In this document: in pieces, positions 12,501-23,795 of the stretch | How positions within the stretch are numbered: the first letter of the stretch is position 1 | Layout: every line of letters starts with the position of its first letter | NCBI GenBank assembly: GCA_001692895.1 | Contig: KV748202.1 | Coordinates: 248,001 to 312,000 of the forward strand | Direction of reading: 5' to 3' | Length of the DNA: 64,000 nt | DNA from: Cenococcum geophilum 1.58 | Lineage: Eukaryota; Ascomycota; Dothideomycetes; Gloniales; Gloniaceae | Notes under the pieces: generated by a model | The model's database searches: none | Told to the model about the DNA's origin: nothing | Seen by the model: the letters and a program-made list of their open reading frames with translations, nothing else | Translations under genes and position numbers: made by a program

Positions 12501-14935
12501 ATGGACGGCGCCTAGGTAATAAAAGATAAGCTTTACCTATTTTTAGAGTAGTAAGTTATTAACTAAGAATTATAGGCTGCTGGCTATTAAAAATAGAAGT
12601 TAAAACGGAAAGAGATATGGAAAGATGGCGAGCGGGCGAAAAAAAGGTAGAAGATGGTTAAGCGGGTAGGGTAGCTAAAGGGGAAGTTAGCCGTAGGGGT
12701 AGCCGTAGGGGCAGCCGTAGGGGCAGCCGTAGGTATAGGGGAGGAAGCTATAAAGGAGGAAGGGAAGATATGGGATAAGGAGGCCCTAAACGCCTTATTT
12801 AACGAGATAGTCTAATACTTAGTTATAAATAGCTACGTCTCTGCTATTACTAAGCTTTACATATAGTAGTTGAAAGGTAAGACCTTATAGCTACTATGGG
12901 GGGCGAAGCTCTTAGTAGTACTAGACAGCGTCCGCCATAATAAGGACCAGATTTAATGCGTTAACTTTATTAATTAAGGCCTATTTATAATTACTAGCGG
13001 CTACAACGTTAAAGGGCTTAAAAAGGTAATTACTTAGTACTAGGAGACGGGCTCTAAGATACTAAGTTTAGTTAAGTCTTACCTTTAAACTGTAGCTAAG
13101 TATTTATTAGGTTTATATATACCTTACCTAGTTTATATAGCTGCCGTTTTCTAACCCGTTTCTTAGGTTATACTACTATTACTTATAGTAAAAGTAAATA
13201 AGACGTTTAGCTTATTAACTTTATTTTTATTAAACTAGAGAATAAAGGGCCTAAACTAGATAAATTAGCGCCGTATATAATTATATTAATAATATAAAGG
13301 AAGTAGAATTAGTATAGTAAGGTAAAGTATATAGGCTATATACAGAACGCTAACCCTATTCTCTACCCCCTCTCTATAATAGCCTTTTACTTCTTTAACT
13401 ACTAGGGTAAAGACGGCGCTAAGAGCTTTCTATCCTTTTGGTATCCGGAGGACTACTATAACCTATACGTCTTCCCTAGCAGTATTAAAGTACTATAACG
13501 GCCGCTAAGCTATTATATATAGTTTAAATAAAATAAAAAGATGTTCTAGGGGGTAGGAATTTACTTAAAGAAGAAAACCTATAGCGCCTATAAGTAGAGT
13601 GTCTGGTATACTAAGCCTAGCGGCGTTAAGGAGACCTAAATTAGATAGGCCGGATGCTGGAATACGGACGCGATAACGGGAGCCTACCTTAGCTACCTAC
13701 CCCGTGTGTTTATACGGTCAATCGCCGGCTTCCTAAAGGAAGAAAAGGGCTACTTTCTCCTCTGCGTACGGGAGGTGCTAGAGGAGGCCCTCTATTTAAA
13801 AATATAGCTTAAGACTAATATTTAGCTAAAACGCATAGAGGCCTACTACCTAGGTAGGGCTAATAATAAGGTTATACGGCTTAACCTTACGGGCTTAGGA
13901 TTTCTACGCCTCCTCTATACGCTTAGGGTAATCCTATTATAGGACTTAGTAATCCTACGTAAGCAGTTCCCGCTCTACCCCCTATAAAAAAACCCCCTTT
14001 TTAGCTATAAGGAGTACTAGAGGTTTACTATATAGGTAGAAAGCTTACTAGCTAACGTAGTTATACTAGATAAGCTAATAATACGGAAATACTAGCCTAC
14101 CTATAAGGCTGTAGCTAAGCTAAGATATAAGGCCGCAATCTCTAAAATAAAGGGGGTTTAATTACGCGTATAGACGATTTTAGAACGCCTTAGCAAAATA
14201 GAAAGGTTATTAGTATTATTTACACCTATATAGATCTAGTAAGGGAAGATAGGTATCTAGATAGGGCCTATAAAGTCTATATATCTACCTTTAGGCGAGC
14301 TTATGCCGTCTATTATAATATCTACTATATCTACGCTACCTGCTTAGCTATTTACTATATCTGCGCCACCTACTTAGCCGTTTATAATATCTATACTGCC
14401 CGCTTAGCCACCGTCTATAATATCCGCACCGTCCGCTTAGCTACCGTCTATAATATCCACACTATCCACTTAGCCGTTTACAATATCCGCACTATCCACT
14501 TAGCCGTTTATAATATTTGCACCGCCCGCTTAGCCGTCTACTATATCTATATTACCCCTATTAGCGTAGGTATAAGCTAATACTTAACTATCTCTCCTAT
14601 TTATTCTTAACCTATAGGCGCTGCTAAGGAAATATAAAATGCTTTAAGGCGGTAATTTGGTCTTTTAGCTCTGGATTAAGTAGACTTTAGGGCTAGCGGG
14701 TAGGCCGTTAATTAAAGCTCTTAACCGTTACTAGGGGGTATACTAGCGGGTTAATGGCGAGGCTATATTCTATAGCTGTCGCCGTAGGATAATTAAGGAT
14801 ATAAAATGGCGTGTAGAAGACGGTACGGTAAGAGATAAGAGATAGGCTATTAATTAGCTAGAACAGCTACGAGGTTAGCGTTCTTTAGATTAGCTTTATA
14901 AGAATATCTAAATAGTTATTTTACTATAGTAACTA
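12501..14935 (+). pseudogene. Crypton copy 1 tyrosine recombinase with GCR1_C-like C-terminus, broken
   Basis: Read through stops, the central part gives an N-terminal basic Lys/Arg-rich segment, then a tyrosine-recombinase core. The best block (about 13560-13740) contains IRQAGCWNTDAITGAYLSYLPR (one stop taken as Gln), close to the G-x-W plus catalytic Tyr block of fungal Cryptons. Next come a Pro/Ser/Ile repeat linker (about 14290-14560, unit about 33 bp) and, near 14640-14910, a C-terminal region with the pattern of the GCR1_C DNA-binding domain (LQGGNLVFQLW..., FYSRRRRIIKDIRWRVED). Cryptons with GCR1_C domains are known in fungi. The start at ATG 12501 is tentative because upstream codons may belong. 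The frame was followed piecewise; stops such as TAG for Gln are private to this copy, others are shared with copy 2. Confidence 0.7.
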
Positions 14936-15236
14936 AGATGCCTTAATATATAACTGCATTACGGTAACTAAGACGCCTCTATATATAATTGCACTGTAGT
15001 AACTAAGACGCCTTAATATACGACTATACTGTAGTAACTAAGACGTCTTAATATACGACTGTATTAGTGACTAAGATATCTTAATATAGAACTATACTGT
15101 AGTAACTGAGACGCCTTAATATATAACTGCACTATATTAACTAAGATGCCTTAATATAGGACTATACTATAGTAACTAAGACGTTTTAATATAGGACTAT
15201 ATTATAGTAACTAAGACGCCTTAATGTAGGAATAGA
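14929..15236. repeat. 35-bp tandem array, Crypton copy 1
   Basis: About eight to nine degenerate copies of a 35-bp unit beginning TAACTAAGACGCCTTAATAT, just 3' of the recombinase relic. An equivalent array occupies about 18529-18836 in copy 2, so it is part of the element. Confidence 0.8.
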
Positions 15237-15462
15237 GCCCGTTTAGGTGTTATAAATTCAGAGTAATATTACGCGACTGTCTAGAAGTACCGATCTAATA
15301 TAAATTATATACCTTTTCGCCTAAAATCGCGTGTAAAAGTACTTGGGGGTAGTCGCTGCGCGACCTCATATAGGGTTCGGGCGCGTTATTAGTAGGGGTA
15401 GCCCTAACCTTGTATTAACCCGGGTTATAACCGCGCTAAATTAGCCCCCCTAATATGTGATA

Positions 15463-15468
15463 GGTATT
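15463..15468. other. Crypton core GGTATT at tandem junction
   Basis: GGTATT occurs at 5914-5919 (left end), 15463-15468 (junction) and as GATATT at 19064-19069 (right end). A single shared copy between two elements is what serial integration at, or circular recombination through, a short core site would leave. The change to GATATT at the right end is a G-to-A transition. Confidence 0.65.
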
Positions 15469-16099
15469 GGAGGTCCGGGTTAGGCTTGGTATAACCTTAG
15501 GTTACGTATAACCCCCTAAGGTCCGCGATATATCGTCTAAATATTACCCCCCCCTTTTGGTGGTGGCCCCTACTTTTTAGACGCGTTTTTAAGGCCTAGG
15601 TTAGTACTAGGTTAATATAGAGGACCTTATTACGCGCCTTTAACCTTATTATCGCCTTAACAATCCATTTTTTAACCCTCTTTTTGTTCTTGTACCTGCG
15701 TTAGCTCCTAGCTTACGCGAGGCTTTTGGTTTTATATAGAACGGCCTACTATAATTCTAATTCTATAATATAGAGCTTTCTTTTTCTCCTCCTTTATTAA
15801 TATTTACGTATTTGGTGGCTTTATTTACCTATACCCGCGCTATACTTACGCGTCTTCCCCCTAACCTTTTGTGGAGATAGAGTTTTTTAAGAATCTTCTT
15901 ACCCTACGGTCTACTTTGTAGTTAAAGGAAGCCCCCCTAGCCTCCTCCTCCCTCTTCTTCTATAGCCTTTAGAACGAATTTAAGGCCTAAACGGCACGGC
16001 TATATAATATTTATAAGGCTTAGCGCTTAAAGAATACTATAAGGGCGTACGAGCTAAAGTAAAAAGAGTGGGAAGACTAGTGCATAAGACTAGAAGGTA

Positions 16100-18540
16100 A
16101 TACGGACGGCGCCTAGGTAATAGAAGATAAGCTTTACCTATTTTTAAAGTAGTAAGTTATTAACTAAGAATTACGGGCTGCTAGCTATTAAAAACGGAAG
16201 TTAAAACAAAAAGAGATATGGAAAGATGGCGAGCGGGTGAAAAAAAGGTAGAAGATGGTTAAGCGGGTAGGGTAGCTAAAGGGGAAGTTAGCTGTAGGGG
16301 TAGCTATAGGGGCAGCCGTAGGGGCAGCCGTAGGTATAGGGGAGGAAGCTATAAAGGAGGAAGGGGAGATATAGGATAAGGAGGCCCTAGACGCCCTATT
16401 TAACGAGATAGTCTAATACTTAGTTATAAATAGCTACGTCTCCGCTATTACCGAGCTTTACGTATGGTAGTTAGAAGGTAAGACCTTATAGCCACTATGG
16501 GGGGCGAAGCTCTTAGTAGTACTAGACAGTATCCGCTATAATAAGGACCAGATTTAATACGTTAACTTTATTAATTAAGGCCTATTTATAATTATTGGCG
16601 GCTACAACGTTAAAGGGCTTAAAAAGGTAATTACTTAGTACTAGGAGACGGGCTCTAAAATACTAGGTTTAGTTAAGTTTTACCTTTAAACTACAGCTAA
16701 GTATTTATTAGGTTTATATATACCTTACCTAGTCTATATAGCTACCGTTTTCTAACCCGTTCCTTAGGTTATACTACTATTACTTATAGTAAAAGTAGAT
16801 AAGACATTTAGCTTATTAACCTTATTTTTATTAAACTAGAGAATAAAGGGCCTAAACTAGACGAGTTAGCGCTGTATATAATTATATTAATAATATAAAG
16901 GAAGTAGAATTAGTATAGTAAGGTAAAGTATATAGGCTATATACAGAACGCTAACTCTATCCTCTACCCCCTCTCTATAATAGCCTTTTACTTCTTTAAC
17001 TACTAGGGTAAAGACGGCGCTAAAAGCTTTCTATCCTTTTGGTAGCTAGAGGACTACTATAACCTATATATCTTCCCTAGCAGTATTAAAGTACTATAAC
17101 GGCCGCTAAGCTATTATACGTAGTTTAAATAGAATAAAAAGATGTTCTAGGGGGTAGGAATTTACTTAAAGAAGAAAACCTATAGCGCCTATAAGCAGAG
17201 CGTCCGGTATACTAAGCCTAGCGGTGTTAAGGAGACCTAAATTAGATAGGCCGGATGCTAGAATACGGACGCGATAACGGGAGCCTACCTTAGCTACCTA
17301 CCCCGTACGTTTATACGGTTAATCGCCGGCTTCCTAAAGGAAGAAAAGGGCTACTTTCTCCTCTACGCATAGGAGGTGCTAGAGGAGGCCCTTTATTTAA
17401 AAATATGGCCTAAGACTAATGTCTGGCTAAAACATATAAAGGCCTACTACCTAGATAGGGCCGATAATAAGGTTATACGGCTTAACCTTATAGGCTTAGG
17501 ATTTCTACGCCTCCTCCGTGCGCTTAGGGTAATCCTATTATAGGACTTAGTAATCTTACGTAAGCAGTTCCCGCTCTACCCCCTATAGAAAGACCCCCTT
17601 TTTAGCTGCGAGGAGTACTAGAGGTTTACTATATAGGTAGAAAGCTTGCTAGCTAACGTAGTTACGCTAGATAAGCTAATAATACGGAAATACTAGCCCG
17701 CCTATAAGGCTGTAGCTAAGCTAAGATATAAGGCCGCGATCTCTAAAATAAAGGGGGTTTAATTACGCGTATAGATAATTTTAGAACGCCTTAGCAAAAT
17801 AGAAAGGTTATTAGTATTATTTACACCTATATAGATCTAGTAAGGGAAGATAGGTATCTAGATAGGGCCTATAGAGTCTATATATCCACCTTTAGGCGAG
17901 CCTATACCGTCTACTATAATATCTACTATATCTACGCCGCCTGCTTAGCTATTTACTATATCCGCGCCACCTACTTAGCCGTCTATAATATCTATACTGC
18001 CTACTTAGCCACCGTCTATAATATCCGCACCGTCTGCTTAGCCACTATCTATAATATCCGCACCGTCTGCTTAGCCGTTTATAATATCCGCACTGTCCGC
18101 TTAGCCATCTATAATATCCACACCGCCTGCTTAGCCGTCTACTATATCTATATTACCTCTATTAGCGTAGGTACAAGCTAATACTTAACTATCTCTTCTA
18201 TTTATTCTTAACCTATAGGCGCTACTAAGGAAATATAAAATACTTTAAGGCGGTAATTTGGTCTTTTAGCTCTAGATTAAGTAGACTTTAGGGCTAGCGG
18301 GTAGGCCGTTAATTAAAGCTCTTAACCGCTACTAGGGGGCACACTAGCGGGTTAATAGCGAGGCTATGTTCTACAGCCGTCGCCATAGGATAATTAAGGA
18401 TATAAGATGGCGCGTAGAAGACGGTATAGTAAGAGATAAGAGATAGGCTATTAACCAGCTAGAACAGCTACGAGGTTAGCGTTCTTTAGATTAGCTTTAT
18501 AAAAATATCTAAATAGTTATTTTACTATAGTAACTAAGAT
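16100..18540 (+). pseudogene. Crypton copy 2 tyrosine recombinase with GCR1_C-like C-terminus, broken
   Basis: Same domain order as copy 1: basic N-terminal segment, tyrosine-recombinase core (key block about 17160-17340), Pro/Ser/Ile repeat linker (about 17890-18160) and GCR1_C-like segment (about 18240-18510). The first ATG of copy 1 is ACG here. Some positions that are stops in copy 1 are intact: AAG-CAG at about 17190 instead of AAG-TAG. Conversely, the Trp of the AG-x-W block is a stop (TAG) here and intact (TGG) in copy 1. No functional recombinase can be made from either copy. Confidence 0.7.
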
Positions 18541-18836
18541 GCCTTAATATATAACTGCACTACGGTAACTAAGACGCCTCTATATATAATTATACTGCAG
18601 TAACTAAGACGCCTTAATATATGACTATACTGTAGTAACCAAGACGTCTTAATATACGACTATATTAGTAACTAAGATATCTTAATATAGGACTGCACTG
18701 CAGTAACCGAGACGCCTTAATATACGACTATACTGTATTAACTAAGATGCCTTAATGTAGGACTATACTATAGTAACTAAGACGTTTTAATATAGGACTG
18801 TACTACAGTAACTAAGACGCCTTAATGTAGGAATAG
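18529..18836. repeat. 35-bp tandem array, Crypton copy 2
   Basis: Counterpart of 14929-15236 with the same unit and near-identical register. The unit is retained in both copies, so the array predates the tandem duplication. Confidence 0.8.
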
Positions 18837-19069
18837 AGCCCGTTTAGGTGTTATAAATTCAGAGTAATATTACGCGACCGTCTAGAAGTACCGATCTAAT
18901 ATAAATTATATACCTTTTCGCCTAAAATCGCGTGCAAAAGTACTTGGGGGCGGTCGCTGCGCGACCTCGTACGGGGTTCGGGCGCGTTATTAGCAGGGGT
19001 AGCCCTAACCTCGTATTAACCCGGGTCATAACCGCGCCAAATTAGCCCCCCCGATATGTGATAGATATT

Positions 19070-19223
19070 ACGTAGTTACGGTTTATAGATAGTATAATAA
19101 TTATTATTCTTTCTTTTCTTAAAGAAAGGGGTAAGGAACTTAAGGTTCCTTACCACGCTAGTGCCGCGGCGGCACGTGACGGTAACTTGCTATACGTGAT
19201 AGCAATATACCTTATATAGTAAC
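19070..19223 (-). repeat. Copia-1 LTR, right fragment
   Basis: Continues the LTR begun at 5897. It shares CCACGCTAGTGCCGCGGCG and the CACGTG-containing core with the reverse complement of the Copia-3 LTR. The right end is uncertain to about 10 bp. It is more diverged from the Copia-3 LTRs than those two are from each other. It abuts the RT region of Copia-2, so Copia-1 appears to have landed in, or been joined to, that element. Confidence 0.6.
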
Positions 19224-20568
19224 CACTTACCTTTATTCCTAGCACTTATAGCTAAAATATTTAGAGCTATAATAGTAATTATTACTATATATAATTTAGA
19301 GACTTAATAGTATAATATAGTTAATATTTTTTACTAATAACCTTATTAATAAAATAGTCTATATTAAAAATTTAAACAGCTTTTAATAAAAGGGTAAGTA
19401 TTTACTTCTTTAAAGAGCTTTATAAGGCCTTTAATAATTACTACTACTTTAGCTTAATAAGTTCTTGACTACTTTAATATCTCTAAGTCTAACGGTAGTT
19501 AATAGATAATTATACCTATTTTATAACTAACTAATTATATTCTTTTACGTTAATAATATTATAGTAGCCTACCGTATAAAAGACCTACTAAAGCTTTAAC
19601 TCTTTAAGGAAGAGCTAATAAAGAAATATAAGATTAAAAACCTAGGAGAACTAACCTAGTTCTTAGGAATTAGAATCTTCTATAATTAACCTTAATAAAA
19701 GTATTAGCTCTACTAAGATTTCTATATTAATAAGATTGCCAGTACCTTCTATCTAAAAGACTTTTATTTAGTATATACGCTAATAAGTATAGATAATCTC
19801 TTATCTAATCTAGAGCAGGCCGTTAAGTAGTAGGTTTATATATATTAAAGGAAGGTTAGGTTACTACTTTATACTACCTATATTATATAACCTAACGCTA
19901 CTTAAGCCTTAAGCAAGCTTATAAAATTCCTTTATAATTCGTCTCCCCTATATAAAGTTGCAGTTAATTAAATAATTATATATCTATATTAAACGAGAAC
20001 CCTAGCGATTAAATACTTAAACAGGAATATTAGAAGTTAGATTATTATCTATATAAGCGACGCTATATTCGGCAATAATCCTATTAGTTAAAAGAGTACT
20101 AAAGGCTTTATATTTTTACTATTTAGGGGAGTAATTAACTAGCACTCCACTAAGTAGAAGATAGTTATAATATTAAGTACTAAAGCTAAGCTTAAGGCTT
20201 TATTAAATACAGCTACCAAATTAATATAGTGGCAGCGCTTTTTTTTTTAAAAAAAAAAAAGCAACTCTATACAAATAAGGAGTATATAATTAGCTATAAC
20301 AACTAATAGATAATTTAACTACTTACTAAGAACGGACCTTAATTAAATACAAAGCTTTATTATATAGATATTTACTAGTACTAGCTTTACCAAGAGGTTT
20401 AAAAAGGCCAAATTATAATTAAATAGGTCCTTACTACTAATATAACAGCTAACGGTCTTATAAAGGCCCTACTAAGGTAGAAGTATAAGAGCTTTATTTA
20501 ATACCTAAATTTGATTAATATTAAGACCCTATTATAGTTAGATTTAATTATACTATTTAACCTATTTA
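19224..20568 (+). pseudogene. Copia-2: RT and RNase H relic (outermost element of the nest)
   Basis: Plus-strand Ty1/copia pol. RT segment reads YVNNIIVAYRIKDLLKLQLF, with YVNN (from YVDD) at 19546-19557, followed by LGELTQFLGIRIF. Then comes copia RNase H, with stretches such as ISDAIFGNNPISQKSTKGF (stops read as Gln) and the terminal block ANGLIKALLRQKYKSFI near 20450-20490. The 5' half is absent, cut off by the Copia-1 LTR. The 3' end resumes at 52921 after Gypsy-2. A short A/T homopolymer tract at about 20240-20262 is visible. Confidence 0.8.
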
Positions 20569-20987
20569 TGTTACGGACCTTATATCGGCAGTAATACAAC
20601 TACTAAAAAGAGATATAAATGGGTTAGTTAAGATAGTATAGAAGGCGCTAGAACCAATCAAGCTATAGGATAAGAGGTAGCTAAGCTATATAGCTAGTTA
20701 TATTATAAGTTTAGAACATAGGGATATAAGAATATAAAAACGCGATATACTAACGTGCTACATACTAACGTACTTAGTATATTTCTTAGGCGCAATATTA
20801 TATATTTAAAGGACCATAGTCCCTACCTAAATAGTTCTCTTCTTTATAGTAAATCTTAGAATATAATTAGAGTTAATCTATTAGGTAACCTACTCTACCA
20901 ATTATATTTATATTTAACTATTCCTTAACCTATATACCTAGTCTATTAATAAGTCCACCGTGGTATTTCCTATAAGGCTTTATTATA
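20569..20987 (+). repeat. Gypsy-2 5' LTR
   Basis: 419 bp, starting TGTTACGGACCTTATATCGG and ending GGCTTTATTATA. The partner at 52504 starts TATTACAGACC. The two align along their whole length, for example over GTCCCTACCTA and AGTCCACCGTG. Confidence 0.85.
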
Positions 20988-23590
20988 TATTTACTACTAA
21001 GATTATAGTAAAGGAAGTTAAATAACATACTATCTAAAGTAGTAACTATAACGCTATATATAGTAGCAATTACTTTAGGATTAGGAAGAGACACTAATAT
21101 ACATAATAATAACTTATAAGTAGTTACAATAAATTAGTTAAGGAGCATTATTAAATAAAATAATGCTAATAATTAGGTACTACTTTAATAACTATAAAAT
21201 ATAAAGAGAGAAAAGATTAAGATGCTGTTAATTAAAAGATTCTTAGAAGAAAAATATAAGCTAAAGGAATTTCTTACTTTAATAAAGCTAAAAATCTAAT
21301 ATAAAGGAATAAAGTTAAAATAGGCTATGGATTAGGTTGTATATATAGGGTTATTTCTAATAGGTTAGGTATTAGAGTGGTTTAAACCCTATCTTATAAA
21401 GATATAAACTAATAGGTTAGCTACTACTAATTTAGAATCATAGTATATATTCTTAAGCTAGGAAGGATTTGCTAGTAGACTTATATAAATATATAGAGAT
21501 CCGGAATTAGTAATAATAGTAAAAGGGCAATTTTTCTAACTTATGTAAAAGGGATTAGTAATAGATTATACAGCGTAATTTTAGATACTAGCGGCGCAAA
21601 CTAAGTAGGACTAAAAGGCGCTAATAGCTTAATACTAACAAGGATTAAAGACTAAGGTTTAAAACGTAATAATACTAATAGATAATCTAAGTAAGAAAAG
21701 AGAGCTAATTAAGTAAGCTATTAGAATTAATAACTAGTTATACTAAAGTAATGAGTATAAAACGTATTAGGGACCAATATATATTAAAAAACACTATAGT
21801 AAGTATCTAAACTATAGTATAGTATAAAGCTAATAGACTTAAGTAGTATTAAAGAAAATAGGAAATATAAAAAAAAACTATAGAAACCTAAAGGTTAAGG
21901 ATTAAGTAATTATAGGACTAAAGAGTAGAGGCTAAACTAGGGATCTTAGTAGTAGAAAATATTTAGGCGGTCTCTATAGTAAGAAAAGTAGTTTAAAAAT
22001 AGAGCTTATATAAACTATAGAAAATATAGTTATTTTGCTAAAAACTATAAAGGTAGTTAGAGTAACTATATAGTAAAAGGAATAAGACTAGTAGATTATA
22101 TATATATATATAGAGGGATAATAATATACTACAAGGAATAAAAGAATGTTTAATTAAGAGTTTTGCGTTCTGTTATAATAACGCATACTATATTTATAAG
22201 AACACTTGGTACGGCGTAAGCTATTAGCTATAAGAGCCTAAGTTAAGCGGACTTAGGGGTATATAGGAGTTGGATAAAGAACTAGATTAACTCTATAAAC
22301 TAGATTAGAACTAAGACGGTATAGTTAGCCAGTAGTTAGCGGAGAAAGTTCTTATATACTAGTTTTACTAAGCCATGGGACCTAGGGATTAAAATAATTA
22401 GGATATAAGCAGTAACGGCGAGGCAATATAAGTAGCTTACTAAGAGTATATAAACCTTAAGGACGTAATAATAAAGGTAGGGGTTAAGCCAGCTATAAAG
22501 GGGGGATTAACAATAAGGATCGAGACTCTATTAGATATAATATCTATTACTTTATAAGACGTAAAAGAAGCAGAATAGTAAGCTACTTCGGCACTTAATA
22601 AAGTTAAAAGGCTATAGGCTTAAGATTCCCAAAAAGGGATAAGAGAGATTGAAGATTTTAAAAAACGGATAAAAATATAGCTAAAGTTAAAATAGACTAA
22701 GGCAGGAGTATAGTTTAGGACTAAGTTTCCTATAGGCCTAAGAATCTAAAAAAGGGATAAGGACGCAAGCTAGTTATCTATAAGTATAGATTAAGGCAGA
22801 AGGAAAAGGAGAATAAAATATTTAGTCTTAAAATTAAATAATTAATACTAGAGTTATAAATTCTAAGATCTAGAAGATTTAATAGGCTAACGTAAACTAG
22901 GAGAAGACTGGGAAGAATTTAAGAATTAAATTAAAGCGTGGTAAGAGCAAAGAGGTTACTATAGATTAAAAATACTAGGTAGACTAAAGACGGCCTTAAA
23001 AAAGGTTACTAATAGGCCTAAAGTAGGTACGCTAAAAGTAAAATAGCTTAAAAAACTAGAGTAAGAAGAGAATTTAGAGATTCTAACTAGGTTTAAAGAA
23101 CGGTATATAAAAGGCTATTACAAAGCAATAATAATAAGATATTTTCTTATAGATAGATCGTATATACTTATAGAGCTATATTAAAAGTAGTATAGATAGC
23201 GACGTAGCAATAAATAGAAAGATTTTTATCTATAGCTAAATAAGAAAGTCGTTTAAGACTAAGTAATAATAGAAAAACGCAGAAGTTATATTAAAGGAGC
23301 ATTAATTATATTAATAAAGAGTTTAGAGAAACGATTAGAGGACTAAAAATATAAAAGGTAAATCTTAATACCTATAAATAAGAAACTAACGTTTAGATTA
23401 GCTAGATAAAGCTTTAAACTTAAGAATAAAAATAAGCTAAGAGTTAACCTAAAACACCTAGCATACTATATATTAGCATAGATTGTATATATAAACGATA
23501 TATATAATATATATAAAAAATCTAAAGGAAAAGAATTAGAAGTACCTAATTAGAATATATTAGGCGCTAGATAAGCAATAGTATAGAAAT

Positions 23591-23795
23591 ACTAAGTGTC
23601 TGAACGAGTTTAAACAGGAATTTATAGACGCAATCACGTGAGCTAAGCGAGCTCAGGAAACCCCTTAAATTCTACCTCTTCATGTACGATTAGAAGGACA
23701 AGTTACCACCATCCAAAAGAGCATATAATACTATACGTATTTCGTGCCCCTGGATCTGACTCACTCGTGCTATTAAATTAGTACGAACACTAAGT
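23591..23795. mobile_element. Short RIP-free insertion with inverted ends (mini-TIR-1)
   Basis: About 200 bp of ordinary composition with many CA and TG, embedded in RIPped Gypsy-2 DNA. Ends are inverted copies: ACTAAGTGTCTGAAC at the left; the reverse complement of the right end reads ACTTAGTGTTCGTAC. It contains GAGCTAAGCGAGCTC, an imperfect palindrome. No coding capacity and no recognised family. A TSD is not clear, so the boundary is good to a few bases. Confidence 0.55.

Larger units (their letters stand above)
5920..15462 (+). mobile_element. Crypton-like element copy 1 (interrupted by Gypsy-1)
   Basis: First of two direct tandem copies. The left end follows GGTATT at 5914-5919 and the right end precedes GGTATT at 15463-15468. 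Excluding Gypsy-1 and one copy of its 5-bp TSD, the length is 3595 bp, identical to copy 2. There are no long terminal repeats and no long inverted repeats. The left end carries the palindrome-like ATAACCTTAGGTTAT; the coding remnant is on the plus strand from about 12.5 to 14.9 kb. A 35-bp tandem array (about 14929-15236) lies 3' of it. Lack of terminal repeats, a short direct repeat at each end and a tyrosine-recombinase relic all fit Cryptons. Confidence 0.75.
15469..19063 (+). mobile_element. Crypton-like element copy 2 (uninterrupted)
   Basis: 3595 bp, direct orientation, collinear with copy 1. It preserves the empty target of Gypsy-1 near 15785-15800. Ends: GGAGGTCCGGGTTAGGC at the left and GATATGTGATA at the right, with no terminal inverted repeats. 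Differences from copy 1 are mostly transitions, so both copies were hit by RIP largely after the duplication. Confidence 0.75.

Noticed and set aside
12189..19063. Starship captain (DUF3435) tyrosine recombinase with cargo
   Set aside because: Element is only 3.6 kb without cargo genes and has a GCR1_C-like C-terminus and G-x-W/Tyr block typical of Cryptons.
5920..19063. Direct repeats flanking Gypsy-1 and the tandem junction as giant LTRs of one element
   Set aside because: The repeats are complete 3595-bp coding units with their own core sites, not LTRs; no polypurine tract or primer site adjoins them.
23591..23795. tRNA or 5S rRNA gene, because of normal composition
   Set aside because: No cloverleaf, no B-box-like GGTTCGANTCC and no 5S landmarks on either strand.
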